In this document: one piece after another, positions 1 through 7,691 of the stretch | Position numbering within the stretch: the first letter of the stretch is position 1 | Layout: every line of letters begins with the position of its first letter | Assembly: GCA_934229535.1 (NCBI GenBank) | Contig: CAKQDS010000004.1 | Location: 1-64,000, forward strand | Reading direction: 5' to 3' | Source: an uncultured Anaeroplasmataceae bacterium | Lineage (GTDB): Bacteria; Bacillota_I; Bacilli_A; Acholeplasmatales; Anaeroplasmataceae | Length of the DNA stretch: 64,000 bases | The notes under the pieces: model-generated | Told to the model about the DNA's origin: nothing | What the model saw: only the letters and a program-made list of their open reading frames with translations | The model's database searches: none | Program-made: the position numbers and the translations under genes

Positions 1-2
1 TT

Positions 3-299
3 GCTGAGGAAAAGGTAGAGGAGCCTGTTGCTGAGGAAAAGGTAGAGGAGCCTGTTGCTGAGGAAAAGGTAGAGGAGACAGTTGCTGAAGAAAAGGTAGA
101 AGAACCTGTTGTTGAGGAAAAGGTAGAGGAGTCTGTTGCTGAAGAGAAGGCAGAGGAGCCAGTTGCTGAAGAAAAGGTAGAGGAGACAGTTGCTGAAGAA
201 AAGGTAGAGGAGCCTGTTACTGAAGAAAAGGTAGAGGAGCCAGTTGCTGAAGAAAAGGCAGAGGAAACTGCTACTGAAGAGAAGGTAGAAGAGCCTGTT
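3..299 (+). repeat. Eleven in-frame 27-bp tandem repeats
   Basis: Eleven consecutive 27-bp units, each coding for nine residues of type AEEKVEEPV with changes at residues 1, 5, 8 and 9 (Thr or Val for Ala at 1, Ala for Val at 5, Thr or Ser for Pro at 8, Ala for Val at 9). The copies differ mainly at third codon positions (gag/gaa, cct/cca), so they are not a very recent expansion throughout, but the first two copies are identical. The array probably continues upstream of the window. Confidence 0.95.
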
Positions 300-1205
300 G
301 AGGAAAATATGAAAGAAAAAAGTGATGAGCCAGTAAAAAAGGGAAGAACATATAATGGTAAATATGAGGTTTTCCCAGAAGATAAATTTTATAAGTATCA
401 ATTAAAGGCTTCAAATGGTGAAATCTTATTTGTAAGTGAGTTATATACTACACATGATGGTGCGTTAAAATCAATTGAAGCAGTTAGAAGAAATGTTGAA
501 ACTGGTACAATTCGTATTATTAAAGATAAGCGTGATATGTATAAGTTTAAATTAGTTGCTCGTAATCATCGTACACTTGTAATTGGTGCAAATTATACTA
601 CAGAAAAAGCTGCAATAAGCGCTTCTGAATCATTCAAGAGATTTGCTGTTACAGCTGAGCCAGTTGATGTTGATATGGTTGTTGCTGAGGTTATGGACCC
701 AACTATGACATTAATCGAAACACCTACGAATATTGAAAATAAGCTTAATGGTAAATATACAATTAGCCAAGATAGTAATAATGAATTTATTTGGGAATTA
801 CGTGCATCAAATGGTGAAATCCTTGTATCAACTGAAGGCTATACTACTCGTAATGGTGCTTTAGCTGGAATTCAAAATTTTAAAGACAATATTTCAACTG
901 GTAAATTCTATTGCTCAAAGGATAAACGTGGAACATATCAATTTAAATTATATTCAAAAATTGGTAGAGTTTGTGCACTTGGTGAATCATATGATACTAA
1001 AGCTCGTGTAGTTTCAGCTGTTTCATCAGTTCTAGCTTTCTATAGCGAAGCTACAATTGCTGCTGATGATAATACAACTGATGCCACAGCTTCTACTAAG
1101 AAGACTACAGCAAAGAAGACTGATGGAGATGCTTCAAAAAAGACGACTGCTAAAAAAACAACTAAAGCAGCTCCTAAAAAGACCACAACTAAAAAATCAG
1201 AGTAA
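3..1205 (+). CDS. YegP-like (DUF1508) protein with acidic repeats, 5' end missing
   Basis: The reading frame is open from base 3 and continues into the region usually called from the ATG at 309, so that ATG is internal and the true start lies before the window. The visible protein has three parts: eleven nine-residue acidic repeats (consensus AEEKVEEPV), a core with two YegP/DUF1508-type units ('GKYEVF...LKASNGEIL...YTT..GAL' and 'GKYTIS...LRASNGEIL...GYTTRNGAL'), each followed by a diverged half-repeat ('FKLVARNHRTLVIGANYTT', 'FKLYSKIGRVCALGESYDT'), and a Lys/Thr/Ala-rich basic tail ending KKTTTKKSE. The YegP fold is known as small and of unclear function. The charge-polarised layout suggests a scaffold or nucleic-acid-associated role, which is inference only. 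A terminator follows. Confidence 0.8.
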   Translation, partial: AEEKVEEPVAEEKVEEPVAEEKVEETVAEEKVEEPVVEEKVEESVAEEKAEEPVAEEKVEETVAEEKVEEPVTEEKVEEPVAEEKAEETATEEKVEEPVEENMKEKSDEPVKKGRTYNGKYEVFPEDKFYKYQLKASNGEILFVSELYTTHDGALKSIEAVRRNVETGTIRIIKDKRDMYKFKLVARNHRTLVIGANYTTEKAAISASESFKRFAVTAEPVDVDMVVAEVMDPTMTLIETPTNIENKLNGKYTISQDSNNEFIWELRASNGEILVSTEGYTTRNGALAGIQNFKDNISTGKFYCSKDKRGTYQFKLYSKIGRVCALGESYDTKARVVSAVSSVLAFYSEATIAADDNTTDATASTKKTTAKKTDGDASKKTTAKKTTKAAPKKTTTKKSE

Positions 1206-1217
1206 ACTATTAATTAA

Positions 1218-1255
1218 AGGTAACTAATGAACTTTGTTCAAAAGTTACCTTTTTT
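1218..1255 (+). terminator. Rho-independent terminator after the YegP-like gene
   Basis: Perfect 8-bp stem AGGTAACT (1218-1225) with AGTTACCT (1243-1250), a 17-base loop and a T run at 1250-1255. Confidence 0.8.
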
Positions 1256-1301
1256 AGTGCTTTTTTTGCCATTTTTGCATATTTTTTAATGGTGAATAAA
1301 A

Positions 1302-2900
1302 ATGTGTGGAATATATGGCTATGTGGGATACAAAAAAAATACATCCTATTTGCTGGAACAATTAGAGAAATTAGAATATAGAGGCTATGATTCTTGTGGT
1401 GTTTGCTATGGCGATGAAAATAAAATAGCAATTTATAAGTGTGTTGGTAACACTAATTGTTTAAAAAAAATCGTTCCTACTGAAGAATATACATTTGCAA
1501 TAGGACATACAAGATGGGCAACACATGGAACAATAAATAAAATTAATGCTCATCCTCATATTTATAAAAACTATATAATTGTTCATAATGGAATTATTAG
1601 TAATTATTTAAAGCTAAAATCAGATAATAACATAACAGATACATATAGTGAAACGGATACAGAAGTTGTTGCTCATTTATTAGATAAATATAGTATAGAA
1701 GAGCTTTTTAATATTTTAGAGGGTAATTATGCTATTTTATTTATAAATAAGAATGAGCCTAACAAAATTTATTTTATGTGTAATAAATGTTCACTTTTAA
1801 TATGTAAGTATGAAAATAATTGCTATATATCATCTGATAAGCTTGCCTTTCCAGGAGGTGAGGCTTTAAGTTTAACTGATGGAAGCTATGGATATTTTGA
1901 CAATGAAAAAATCATTATAAAAAATATTTATGGGAAGAAAAATGATTCCTATTTTAAAGTTGAAAATAATATTTATGCTAAAAGAGACAAAACAAATCTA
2001 TTATATGAAATATATGAACAGCCATTAGTAATAGAAAGAATTTCAAACAATGTATTTAATTCAAGCTTAAGAAAAAAAATAAAAGAAAGTAAAAAAATCT
2101 ATTTTATTGGTTGTGGTTCATCTTATTATGCAGCTATGTATTTAGCATATATTTATAACGAAATATTTAAAATTGAATCATATGCTTTTATTGGAAGTGA
2201 ATTATATAATAGAAATGATAAGGCTGTGCTTTATATTTTTATAAGTCAATCGGGAGAGACTGCTGATTTAATAAAAGCGTATATTGACGGGATGAATGCT
2301 ATTTTATTAACAAATGTTATTGATTCTACGCTTGCAAGAAAAATTAAAGATGTTTGTTATATTAATGCCTATCCTGAATTATCAGTAGCTTCAACAAAGG
2401 CTTTTATGGCAACTATTATTACGGGAATTGCAATTATTGATGAAGATAAGATAATAAATATTAATGAGATTAAAAGAGCAGTTTTAAATCAGCTTAAAGA
2501 AGCCACTAAAATTAAAGAGACTGCAGCTCAAATTTTGAAATATAAAAGAATCTTTATTTTAGGAACGAAGAGTCTATATCCGTTAGCCTTAGAAGGAGCA
2601 TTAAAAATAAGGGAAATATCATATCTTGATTCGATGGGACTTGCAAGTGGTGAATTAAAGCATGGTACAATAGCACTTATTGATCATAACGCATTTTGTA
2701 TAACTGTTGATGAAATTGTTACAAAGGAATTGATTAGTAGAAATGCTTTAGTAATTAAGCCTGAACTTTTTGGTAGCGGAATTGCAGCAGATATGAGTTA
2801 TCTTGTCTTTGTCCAGCTTCTTGCTAATTATTTAGGTGAAGCGTTAAATAGAAATGTTGATCAGCCTAGAAATCTGGCTAAAAGTGTAACTGTTGAATAA
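1302..2900 (+). CDS. glmS: Glutamine--fructose-6-phosphate aminotransferase
   Basis: Converts fructose-6-phosphate and glutamine to glucosamine-6-phosphate for cell wall precursors. The N-terminal class II glutamine amidotransferase begins MCGIYGYVG, so Cys2 is the nucleophile, with HTRWATHG and HNGIISNY following. Two SIS sugar-isomerase domains follow, with GCGSSYYAA, SQSGETADLI, SVASTKAF and GELKHGTIALID, and the expected C-terminal DQPRNLAKSVTVE. At 532 residues it is shorter than the usual ~600, mostly through loop shortening, and no catalytic block is missing. Only 96 bases separate it from the upstream gene, and half of that is a terminator, so the glmS ribozyme seen in many Bacillota is absent here. 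The SD is weak (GGTGAA). Confidence 0.93.
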   Translation: MCGIYGYVGYKKNTSYLLEQLEKLEYRGYDSCGVCYGDENKIAIYKCVGNTNCLKKIVPTEEYTFAIGHTRWATHGTINKINAHPHIYKNYIIVHNGIISNYLKLKSDNNITDTYSETDTEVVAHLLDKYSIEELFNILEGNYAILFINKNEPNKIYFMCNKCSLLICKYENNCYISSDKLAFPGGEALSLTDGSYGYFDNEKIIIKNIYGKKNDSYFKVENNIYAKRDKTNLLYEIYEQPLVIERISNNVFNSSLRKKIKESKKIYFIGCGSSYYAAMYLAYIYNEIFKIESYAFIGSELYNRNDKAVLYIFISQSGETADLIKAYIDGMNAILLTNVIDSTLARKIKDVCYINAYPELSVASTKAFMATIITGIAIIDEDKIININEIKRAVLNQLKEATKIKETAAQILKYKRIFILGTKSLYPLALEGALKIREISYLDSMGLASGELKHGTIALIDHNAFCITVDEIVTKELISRNALVIKPELFGSGIAADMSYLVFVQLLANYLGEALNRNVDQPRNLAKSVTVE

Positions 2901-2905
2901 AAAAA

Positions 2906-2931
2906 TCATACAAATAATGTATGACTTTTTT
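2906..2931. terminator. Bidirectional terminator between glmS and spo0A
   Basis: Stem TCATACA (2906-2912) / TGTATGA (2918-2924) with a 5-base loop, an A run before it and a T run after it. It can end both convergent transcripts and touches the spo0A stop codon. Confidence 0.8.
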
Positions 2932-3721
2932 ATCGTTGTTCGGCTTTTGAAACTTTATGAGCTAATCTTAGTTTGTCAGCAATCATTGCAATAAACTCAG
3001 AATTTGTTGGTTTACTTTTATTATAAGAAATAGTATAAGAAAATATTTGAGAAATAGCATCAATATTTCCTCTATTCCAAGCTACCTCAATTGAATGACG
3101 AATTGCTCTTTCAACTCTTGAAGAGGTTGTTTTATATTTTTTTGCTACCATTGGATATAAAACTTTAGTTATTCCACCAAGAATATCAATGTTATAATAC
3201 ACCATTGTTATAGCTTCACGTAAATACATATATCCTTTGATATGCGCTGGAACACCGACCTCATGAAGAAGAGTAGTGATTTCTGTATCTAAATCGATTT
3301 CTTCCTTTTTTTCACCTTTTAAATTATAGGCTTCGGTTTTTGCTTGCTCAGGCTTTAAAAGAGATTTCATAATTGAAAGAAGATTATTTAAATCAATTGG
3401 TTTTAAGATAAAGTAATCGGCGCCAAGATTACTTGATTTTGAAATTAAGGCCTCATTATTAAATGCTGTAAGCATAATAATCTTATTAGGCTTTTGGTAT
3501 TTATTCTTAATTTGTAATTCCTCTAGTACCCCTATTCCATCAATTTCAGGCATAAAAATATCTAATAAAAGCATATCTATTTGATTACTTTTTAAATATT
3601 CAAGTAAAGCTTTACCTGAAGTAAATGTTTTTACGACATCAAAATTGTTTTGAATTTTTAAAAATTCACTAATCATTAAAACTAGTTCTTTATTATCATC
3701 TGCGATAACTATTTTTGCCAT
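2930..3721 (-). CDS. spo0A: Sporulation master response regulator Spo0A
   Basis: A phosphorelay-controlled transcription factor that commits the cell to sporulation. Residues 1-125 form a receiver domain with the acidic pocket IADDN, phospho-acceptor Asp54 in LLLDIFMPEIDG, a conserved Thr in LTAF and Lys in LKPID. After a variable linker, the C-terminal Spo0A DNA-binding domain is unmistakable (TTLLHEVGVPAHIKGYMYLR, TSSRVERAIRHSIEVAW, KPTNSEFIAMIADKLRL). Its length, 263 residues, is normal. A strong SD (GGGAGGAA) precedes the ATG. It is convergent to glmS and lies downstream of the pectinesterase on the same strand. Two Spo0A boxes 150 bp upstream suggest autoregulation. Confidence 0.96.
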   Translation of the reverse strand: MAKIVIADDNKELVLMISEFLKIQNNFDVVKTFTSGKALLEYLKSNQIDMLLLDIFMPEIDGIGVLEELQIKNKYQKPNKIIMLTAFNNEALISKSSNLGADYFILKPIDLNNLLSIMKSLLKPEQAKTEAYNLKGEKKEEIDLDTEITTLLHEVGVPAHIKGYMYLREAITMVYYNIDILGGITKVLYPMVAKKYKTTSSRVERAIRHSIEVAWNRGNIDAISQIFSYTISYNKSKPTNSEFIAMIADKLRLAHKVSKAEQR

Positions 3722-3873
3722 TTTATGTTCCTCCCACTTGGCTAAGATAGATAAATTCTAGTATTTTTAAGGGAAAATTACAAGAAAATATTTAAACATT
3801 TCATTAAAATTTCACCAAGAACTAAAAAAATGACATTATTTTTATAGGAAGAATGGTTAAAAACTATAGTAAA

Positions 3874-3890
3874 TGTCGAAAAATGTCGAA
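3874..3890 (+). promoter_or_regulatory. Two tandem Spo0A boxes
   Basis: Two perfect copies of TGTCGAA (3874-3880 and 3884-3890) are spaced exactly 10 bp apart, one helical turn, so two Spo0A monomers could bind on the same face. They lie in the 170-bp gap between the pectinesterase stop and the spo0A start. The 0A-box consensus is established for Bacillus; control of spo0A itself is inferred from position. Confidence 0.7.
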
Positions 3891-3891
3891 A

Positions 3892-4800
3892 TCAGCTATT
3901 AAGAAAACTTAAATAATTATGAAGATAGTTTGTTGCTTCATCTTTATTTAAGATTTTGGCATAAGGAACACGTTTATTTATAGACTCATTGTTGTCGTAT
4001 TCAAAGAATCTAACGGTCTTTTGTCTTGATTCATCGTTCCAGTCATTAAATCCTTCTTTAAGGATATGATTGCCGATAGAACAATTTATAAACGCAGCTA
4101 TGGCATATTTACGCCAAGGTCTTGCTAGATAGAATTTAGGATTTGAATCTATGCCATTATAGCTGATAGTGCATTCATTAAATAAGTAACCATATGGAGT
4201 TTCTTCATAATGGGATGGAGCACAAACATAACCTTTACTGCCAATACAGATAATATTACAATGATAAAAATAAGCTGTTGCTCCTCCAAAAATAAAATCA
4301 ACATCACCATAAATAGTGCAATTTAAATATTGTTGTTTAGAAGCTTTACCAGCTAATTCATCGTCTGGTAAAAAATCCTTATATCTTATTAAAAGATTCT
4401 TAGGAAGAGGGCCTGTAAATAGTGTATCTTGAGCACCTTTAATTATTGAATTTTCACAAATAAAATTATCGCCCATGACATAAAGAGCAACTGATTGACC
4501 ATATTTAGAAGACGGAATACAAGAATTTTCTATCGTTAAATTTTTAATTTTAACATTATCAGCCATAACCTTTAAAGTATAGGTTCTAAAGGTATTATAT
4601 TCTTTATTGTCTGAATATATTTTATAATAATGGTCGTGATTAGTAATTATTGTGTTTTCTTCACCAATTATTGTTAAATTATCTTTAAAAATTGTTAATT
4701 TTTGAGTGTAAACTCCTGATTTCAAGTGAATTTCATCATAAATGGAATCTTTTGCTAAATAAGGAGCTAAATCAACTGTATTGTCTAATATAATTTTCAT
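3892..4800 (-). CDS. Cytoplasmic pectinesterase (CE8)
   Basis: Removes methyl esters from galacturonan, making it a substrate for the polygalacturonase across the divergent promoter region. The right-handed beta-helix family signatures are present: GQSVAL (Q102), KGAQDTLFTG (Q124, D125), GDVDFIFGGA (D168) and YLARPW (R227), which supply the catalytic aspartates and the substrate-binding arginine. There is no signal peptide or membrane segment, so it acts inside the cell, on imported oligomers. The start is set at the ATG at 4800, with AAAGGTG 6 bases upstream; a GTG at 4809 would lie within that SD. It has 302 residues, compact for the family. Confidence 0.9.
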   Translation of the reverse strand: MKIILDNTVDLAPYLAKDSIYDEIHLKSGVYTQKLTIFKDNLTIIGEENTIITNHDHYYKIYSDNKEYNTFRTYTLKVMADNVKIKNLTIENSCIPSSKYGQSVALYVMGDNFICENSIIKGAQDTLFTGPLPKNLLIRYKDFLPDDELAGKASKQQYLNCTIYGDVDFIFGGATAYFYHCNIICIGSKGYVCAPSHYEETPYGYLFNECTISYNGIDSNPKFYLARPWRKYAIAAFINCSIGNHILKEGFNDWNDESRQKTVRFFEYDNNESINKRVPYAKILNKDEATNYLHNYLSFLNS

Positions 4801-4867
4801 ACATATCACCTTTATAAGTATATCATAATAAATCGTAAATTGTATAATTTTATATAATATTCAATTG

Positions 4868-4902
4868 TAAAAACGCTTTCAAAAAAAGTGTAAAAGTTTT
4901 CA
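4868..4902 (+). promoter_or_regulatory. Two cre-like operator sites upstream of the pectin operon
   Basis: Two 14-mers, 4868-4881 (TAAAAACGCTTTCA) and 4889-4902 (TGTAAAAGTTTTCA), each match the CcpA cre consensus TGWAAACGNTNWCA at 13 of 14 positions. They start 21 bp apart, about two helical turns. They sit just upstream of the -35 of the rightward pectin operon and between the divergent pectinesterase and transporter genes. CcpA or a LacI-family pectin regulator are both plausible ligands. Confidence 0.5.
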
Positions 4903-4910
4903 TAAACTTC

Positions 4911-4939
4911 TTGACTATAAATAATGTTAGTGTTAAAAT
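4911..4939 (+). promoter_or_regulatory. Sigma-A promoter of the pectin operon
   Basis: TTGACT (4911-4916), a 17-bp spacer, and TAAAAT (4934-4939). It is followed by a leader of about 155 bases before the first gene. Confidence 0.75.
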
Positions 4940-4973
4940 ATATCTATAAATCAGAGCAAGGGATATCTACGCA

Positions 4974-5011
4974 ATGATTCCTCTATGCAAAAATCTTTTT
5001 TATGTATAGAG
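4974..5011 (+). other. Possible leader peptide overlapping a hairpin in the pectin operon leader
   Basis: An 11-codon frame (ATG 4974, stop TAG 5007-5009; MIPLCKNLFYV) follows an AAGGGA motif. It overlaps an imperfect hairpin whose arms are CTCTATGCA (4981-4989) and TGTATAGAG (5003-5011). There is no T run after the hairpin. Translation of the peptide would open the structure; whether this regulates anything is speculative. Confidence 0.25.
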
Positions 5012-5101
5012 AATATGCTACAAAATGATTTCTATAATGATTTATTGAATCCGATTTTTAGTAAAACTTGTTTGGTAGAGGTAGCTAATGAAATTTAAGG
5101 A

Positions 5102-5755
5102 GTGGTATTTATATCTTTAAAAAAATTTAGAATTATTGATCTACTAGTTTTAATAATAATCGGAATTATAGGCGAATTATTTTCAATGGGAGTATTATTT
5201 AATGGAAATGGTCTAAGGCCAACGTTCATTGTATCTGCGTTGATAATATTAACCTGCTTAACAAGATGGGGAATAAAGGGAATTATAGGAGCACCGATAT
5301 TAGCAGTAGTAACATGGCTTGGCGGAAAATATTTTATTCATTCTAAAACTAATCCATACGACTGGGTAATGCTTATATCGATGATTGTTGGAAATTGTTC
5401 GATGATTTTAATTTGTCCTATATTTAAGAAATATGGAACAAATAAAATGATGGGCGATGAAAGTAGGGTAGCGCTTGTCGCTTTATGTTCTTGTATTTTA
5501 AATATTTTGGTTGCTGCTTTAGTTTATCTTCTATGTAGTGTTGGAAGCTCATTTGGCTTTAATTTATTTTTGTATGATTTACCAGGATTGATAGTAACGG
5601 TTATAATAGGAGTTGCTTTATCAAAAATGGGAATAGAAGTAAATGTTAAAGATCAAATGTTAGCTAACAAAAAACAAGCTGAAGAAGATGCTAAATATGA
5701 AAAAGAATATATGAAAATGATTAATGAAAAATCACAAGAACGAAAAGATTTGTAG
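5102..5755 (+). CDS. Membrane protein, first gene of the pectin ABC operon, function unknown
   Basis: I do not recognise a named family. About 200 residues with around six hydrophobic segments (for example LLVLIIIGIIGELFSMGVLF, FIVSALIILTCLT, GLIVTVIIGVALS) and a charged, Lys/Glu-rich cytoplasmic tail (QAEEDAKYEKEYMKMINEK). The overall look, a small hydrophobic protein with a glycine-rich core, is faintly like an ECF S component, but that is not supported by a motif. It opens an operon of CUT1-type permeases 18 bp downstream. The start is uncertain: the GTG at 5102 abuts the AAGGAG SD (5096-5101), whereas an in-frame ATA at 5111 has ideal spacing. Confidence 0.75.
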   Translation: MVFISLKKFRIIDLLVLIIIGIIGELFSMGVLFNGNGLRPTFIVSALIILTCLTRWGIKGIIGAPILAVVTWLGGKYFIHSKTNPYDWVMLISMIVGNCSMILICPIFKKYGTNKMMGDESRVALVALCSCILNILVAALVYLLCSVGSSFGFNLFLYDLPGLIVTVIIGVALSKMGIEVNVKDQMLANKKQAEEDAKYEKEYMKMINEKSQERKDL

Positions 5756-5773
5756 AAAAGAGAGGAAAATTAT

Positions 5774-6802
5774 ATGGCTGCTTTTAATCCTAATCAAGCC
5801 GATGAAACTGTCCTAGAAGAAATGGAAAGGACCAAGTGGAAACGTGTTGGAAAAGAATTGTTGAAAGACTGGAGACTTTATGTCCTTTTAATTCCTATGC
5901 TAGTTTTCTTGGTTTGCTTTAAGTATTTACCTATCGCAAATATTGTTTCTGGTTTCCATAGAGGAAAAATCGGAGATGTAACGGCAAGCGAATGGTATGG
6001 ATTATATTGGGCAAAAACAATTTTTACAGGAAATTTTGCTGGACAATTTTGGAGAGCATTTAGAAATACATTCGTTAATAGTATGTATGGATTAATTTTT
6101 GGTTTCCCTATTCCAATTTTTATTGCTTTACTATTTAGCGAAATTAAATGTGCTTGGTATAGAAGTATACTTCAGGTTTTAACTTATTTACCACACTTCT
6201 TATCAACAGTAGTAGTTACATCAATTATAACTTTGTGGTGCTATGAAGGAAACGGTGAACTAGAATATCAACCAGGTTTACTATTCAGAATATTTGAATC
6301 ATTTGGATGGTTAAAACAAAGCGAGTTAAACACTAATATTTTAGGAACAACAAGATTCTTTAGACCAATATACCAAGTTTCAGGTATTTGGCAAGGATCT
6401 GGATATAGTTCAATAGTTTATTTTGCTGCGGTACTTGCTATATCACCAACAAATTATGAGGCTGCAAGAATTGATGGTGCATCAAAAATGCAACAAATTC
6501 GTTATGTTACATTCCCAGGAATGGCTCCTACATTAACAATTATGTTAATTATGCGTATAGGCCAAATCTTAAACATCGGTTATGAAAAGATTATATTGAT
6601 GTATAGAGAAACATCATGGGAAACAGCCGATGTAGTTTCATCATTCGTATATAGATATAGTGGTAAGCAAGCAGGATATGAAAGCTTGGCTTCACCTCAA
6701 ATGGGTGTTATCGCAGATTTGATGAACTCTTTAATTGCAATGTGCTTGGTACTTGGTGCTAACGCAATAAGTAGAAGAGTATCAGATACAACATTATTCT
6801 AG
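5774..6802 (+). CDS. ABC sugar permease, LplB type
   Basis: One of two inner membrane subunits of a CUT1-family oligosaccharide importer. After a cytoplasmic N terminus (WKRVGKELLKDWRLY) come six membrane segments. The EAA loop that docks the ATPase is EAARIDGASKMQQIRYVTFPG, and the SVVVTSII and GIWQGSGYSSIVY stretches are typical of the LplB/YteP group used for pectin-derived oligosaccharides. At 342 residues it is slightly longer than LplB. The SD GAGAGGAAA sits before the ATG. It pairs with the next gene, 11 bp away, and with the lipoprotein that follows. Confidence 0.9.
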   Translation: MAAFNPNQADETVLEEMERTKWKRVGKELLKDWRLYVLLIPMLVFLVCFKYLPIANIVSGFHRGKIGDVTASEWYGLYWAKTIFTGNFAGQFWRAFRNTFVNSMYGLIFGFPIPIFIALLFSEIKCAWYRSILQVLTYLPHFLSTVVVTSIITLWCYEGNGELEYQPGLLFRIFESFGWLKQSELNTNILGTTRFFRPIYQVSGIWQGSGYSSIVYFAAVLAISPTNYEAARIDGASKMQQIRYVTFPGMAPTLTIMLIMRIGQILNIGYEKIILMYRETSWETADVVSSFVYRYSGKQAGYESLASPQMGVIADLMNSLIAMCLVLGANAISRRVSDTTLF

Positions 6803-6813
6803 GAGGGATAGAA

Positions 6814-7659
6814 GTGAAAAGATTAGACAAATCAGAAATAGTTTTTAAAATTATTTCATACTTATTACTTACAGTTTTTGCATTAGCTTGCTTGTATCCG
6901 TTTATTTATGTAGTTTCTGCTGCAGTTTCTAGCAAAGCAGCTGTTGAAGGTGGAAAGGTAAATTTCTTACCTGTTGGCTTCCAATTGGATGCTGTTAAAT
7001 ATGTTATTAGCTTGGAAGCATTCTGGAAGGCTTATTGTAATACAATATTCTTTACAATTTATGGTACATTAGTATCAATGCTTGTTGGTATAACTGGTGG
7101 TTATGCTTTATCTAAAACAAGATTGATGTGGAGACGTGGATTCAATTTCTTATTAGTATTTACAATGTGGTTTAGTGCTGGTATGATTCCAACATTACAA
7201 AACTTCCAAAGATTTAATGTTAATAATAGATATATGTTTATTATCGCTTTAGGATTTAATGCTTTTAACATTATCTTATTAAGAAATGGATTTAGTGGTG
7301 TTCCTACTGAAATAGAGGAAGCTGCTACGATTGATGGTGCTACTGAGTTCCAAATTTTAACGAAAATATATATGCCTATGTCTAAAGCAACTATCGCAAC
7401 TGTAACAATGTTTTATGCGATTGCTCGTTGGAATGGTTACTTATGGGCACAAATGTTATTAGGAGTTGATGACGCTCCATTACAAGTAGTCATCCGAAGC
7501 TATATGGAGGCGGGCGAATTTGAGGATTATGGATCATTCGCAATCGACTCTATTAGATTTGCAATGATAGTTTGTTCTATCATTCCAATCATCGTTATTT
7601 ACCCAATGATTTCAAAATATTTTGCAGCGGGTGTTAACGTTGGTGGAGTTAAAGAATAG
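6814..7659 (+). CDS. ABC sugar permease, YtcP/LplC type
   Basis: The second permease of the importer. 281 residues, six membrane segments, with the EAA loop EIEEAATIDGATEFQILTKIYMPMSK and a C terminus (YFAAGVNVGGVKE) typical of the YtcP/LplC (CarB-like) family. The start is GTG at 6814, with a strong AGGAGGG SD overlapping the stop of the upstream permease. Together with the LplB-type subunit it should form the heterodimeric channel for an oligogalacturonide, judging from the pectinolytic neighbours. Confidence 0.9.
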   Translation: MKRLDKSEIVFKIISYLLLTVFALACLYPFIYVVSAAVSSKAAVEGGKVNFLPVGFQLDAVKYVISLEAFWKAYCNTIFFTIYGTLVSMLVGITGGYALSKTRLMWRRGFNFLLVFTMWFSAGMIPTLQNFQRFNVNNRYMFIIALGFNAFNIILLRNGFSGVPTEIEEAATIDGATEFQILTKIYMPMSKATIATVTMFYAIARWNGYLWAQMLLGVDDAPLQVVIRSYMEAGEFEDYGSFAIDSIRFAMIVCSIIPIIVIYPMISKYFAAGVNVGGVKE

Positions 7660-7691
7660 ATAGAAAGAAAAGAAAAAAGGAGAAAAAAACA

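Noticed and set aside
3..299. 27-bp direct repeats resembling a CRISPR-like array
   Set aside because: There are no spacers: the units are head-to-tail and keep one coding frame, encoding an acidic repeat protein.
1210..1431. Minus-strand ORF over the start of glmS
   Set aside because: Covers a terminator and the conserved glmS N terminus; no plausible protein features.
4817..4825. Extended -10 (TGATATACT on the minus strand) as pectinesterase promoter
   Set aside because: The transcription start it predicts would fall within or past the SD of the gene, so the true promoter is probably further upstream; none was convincing.
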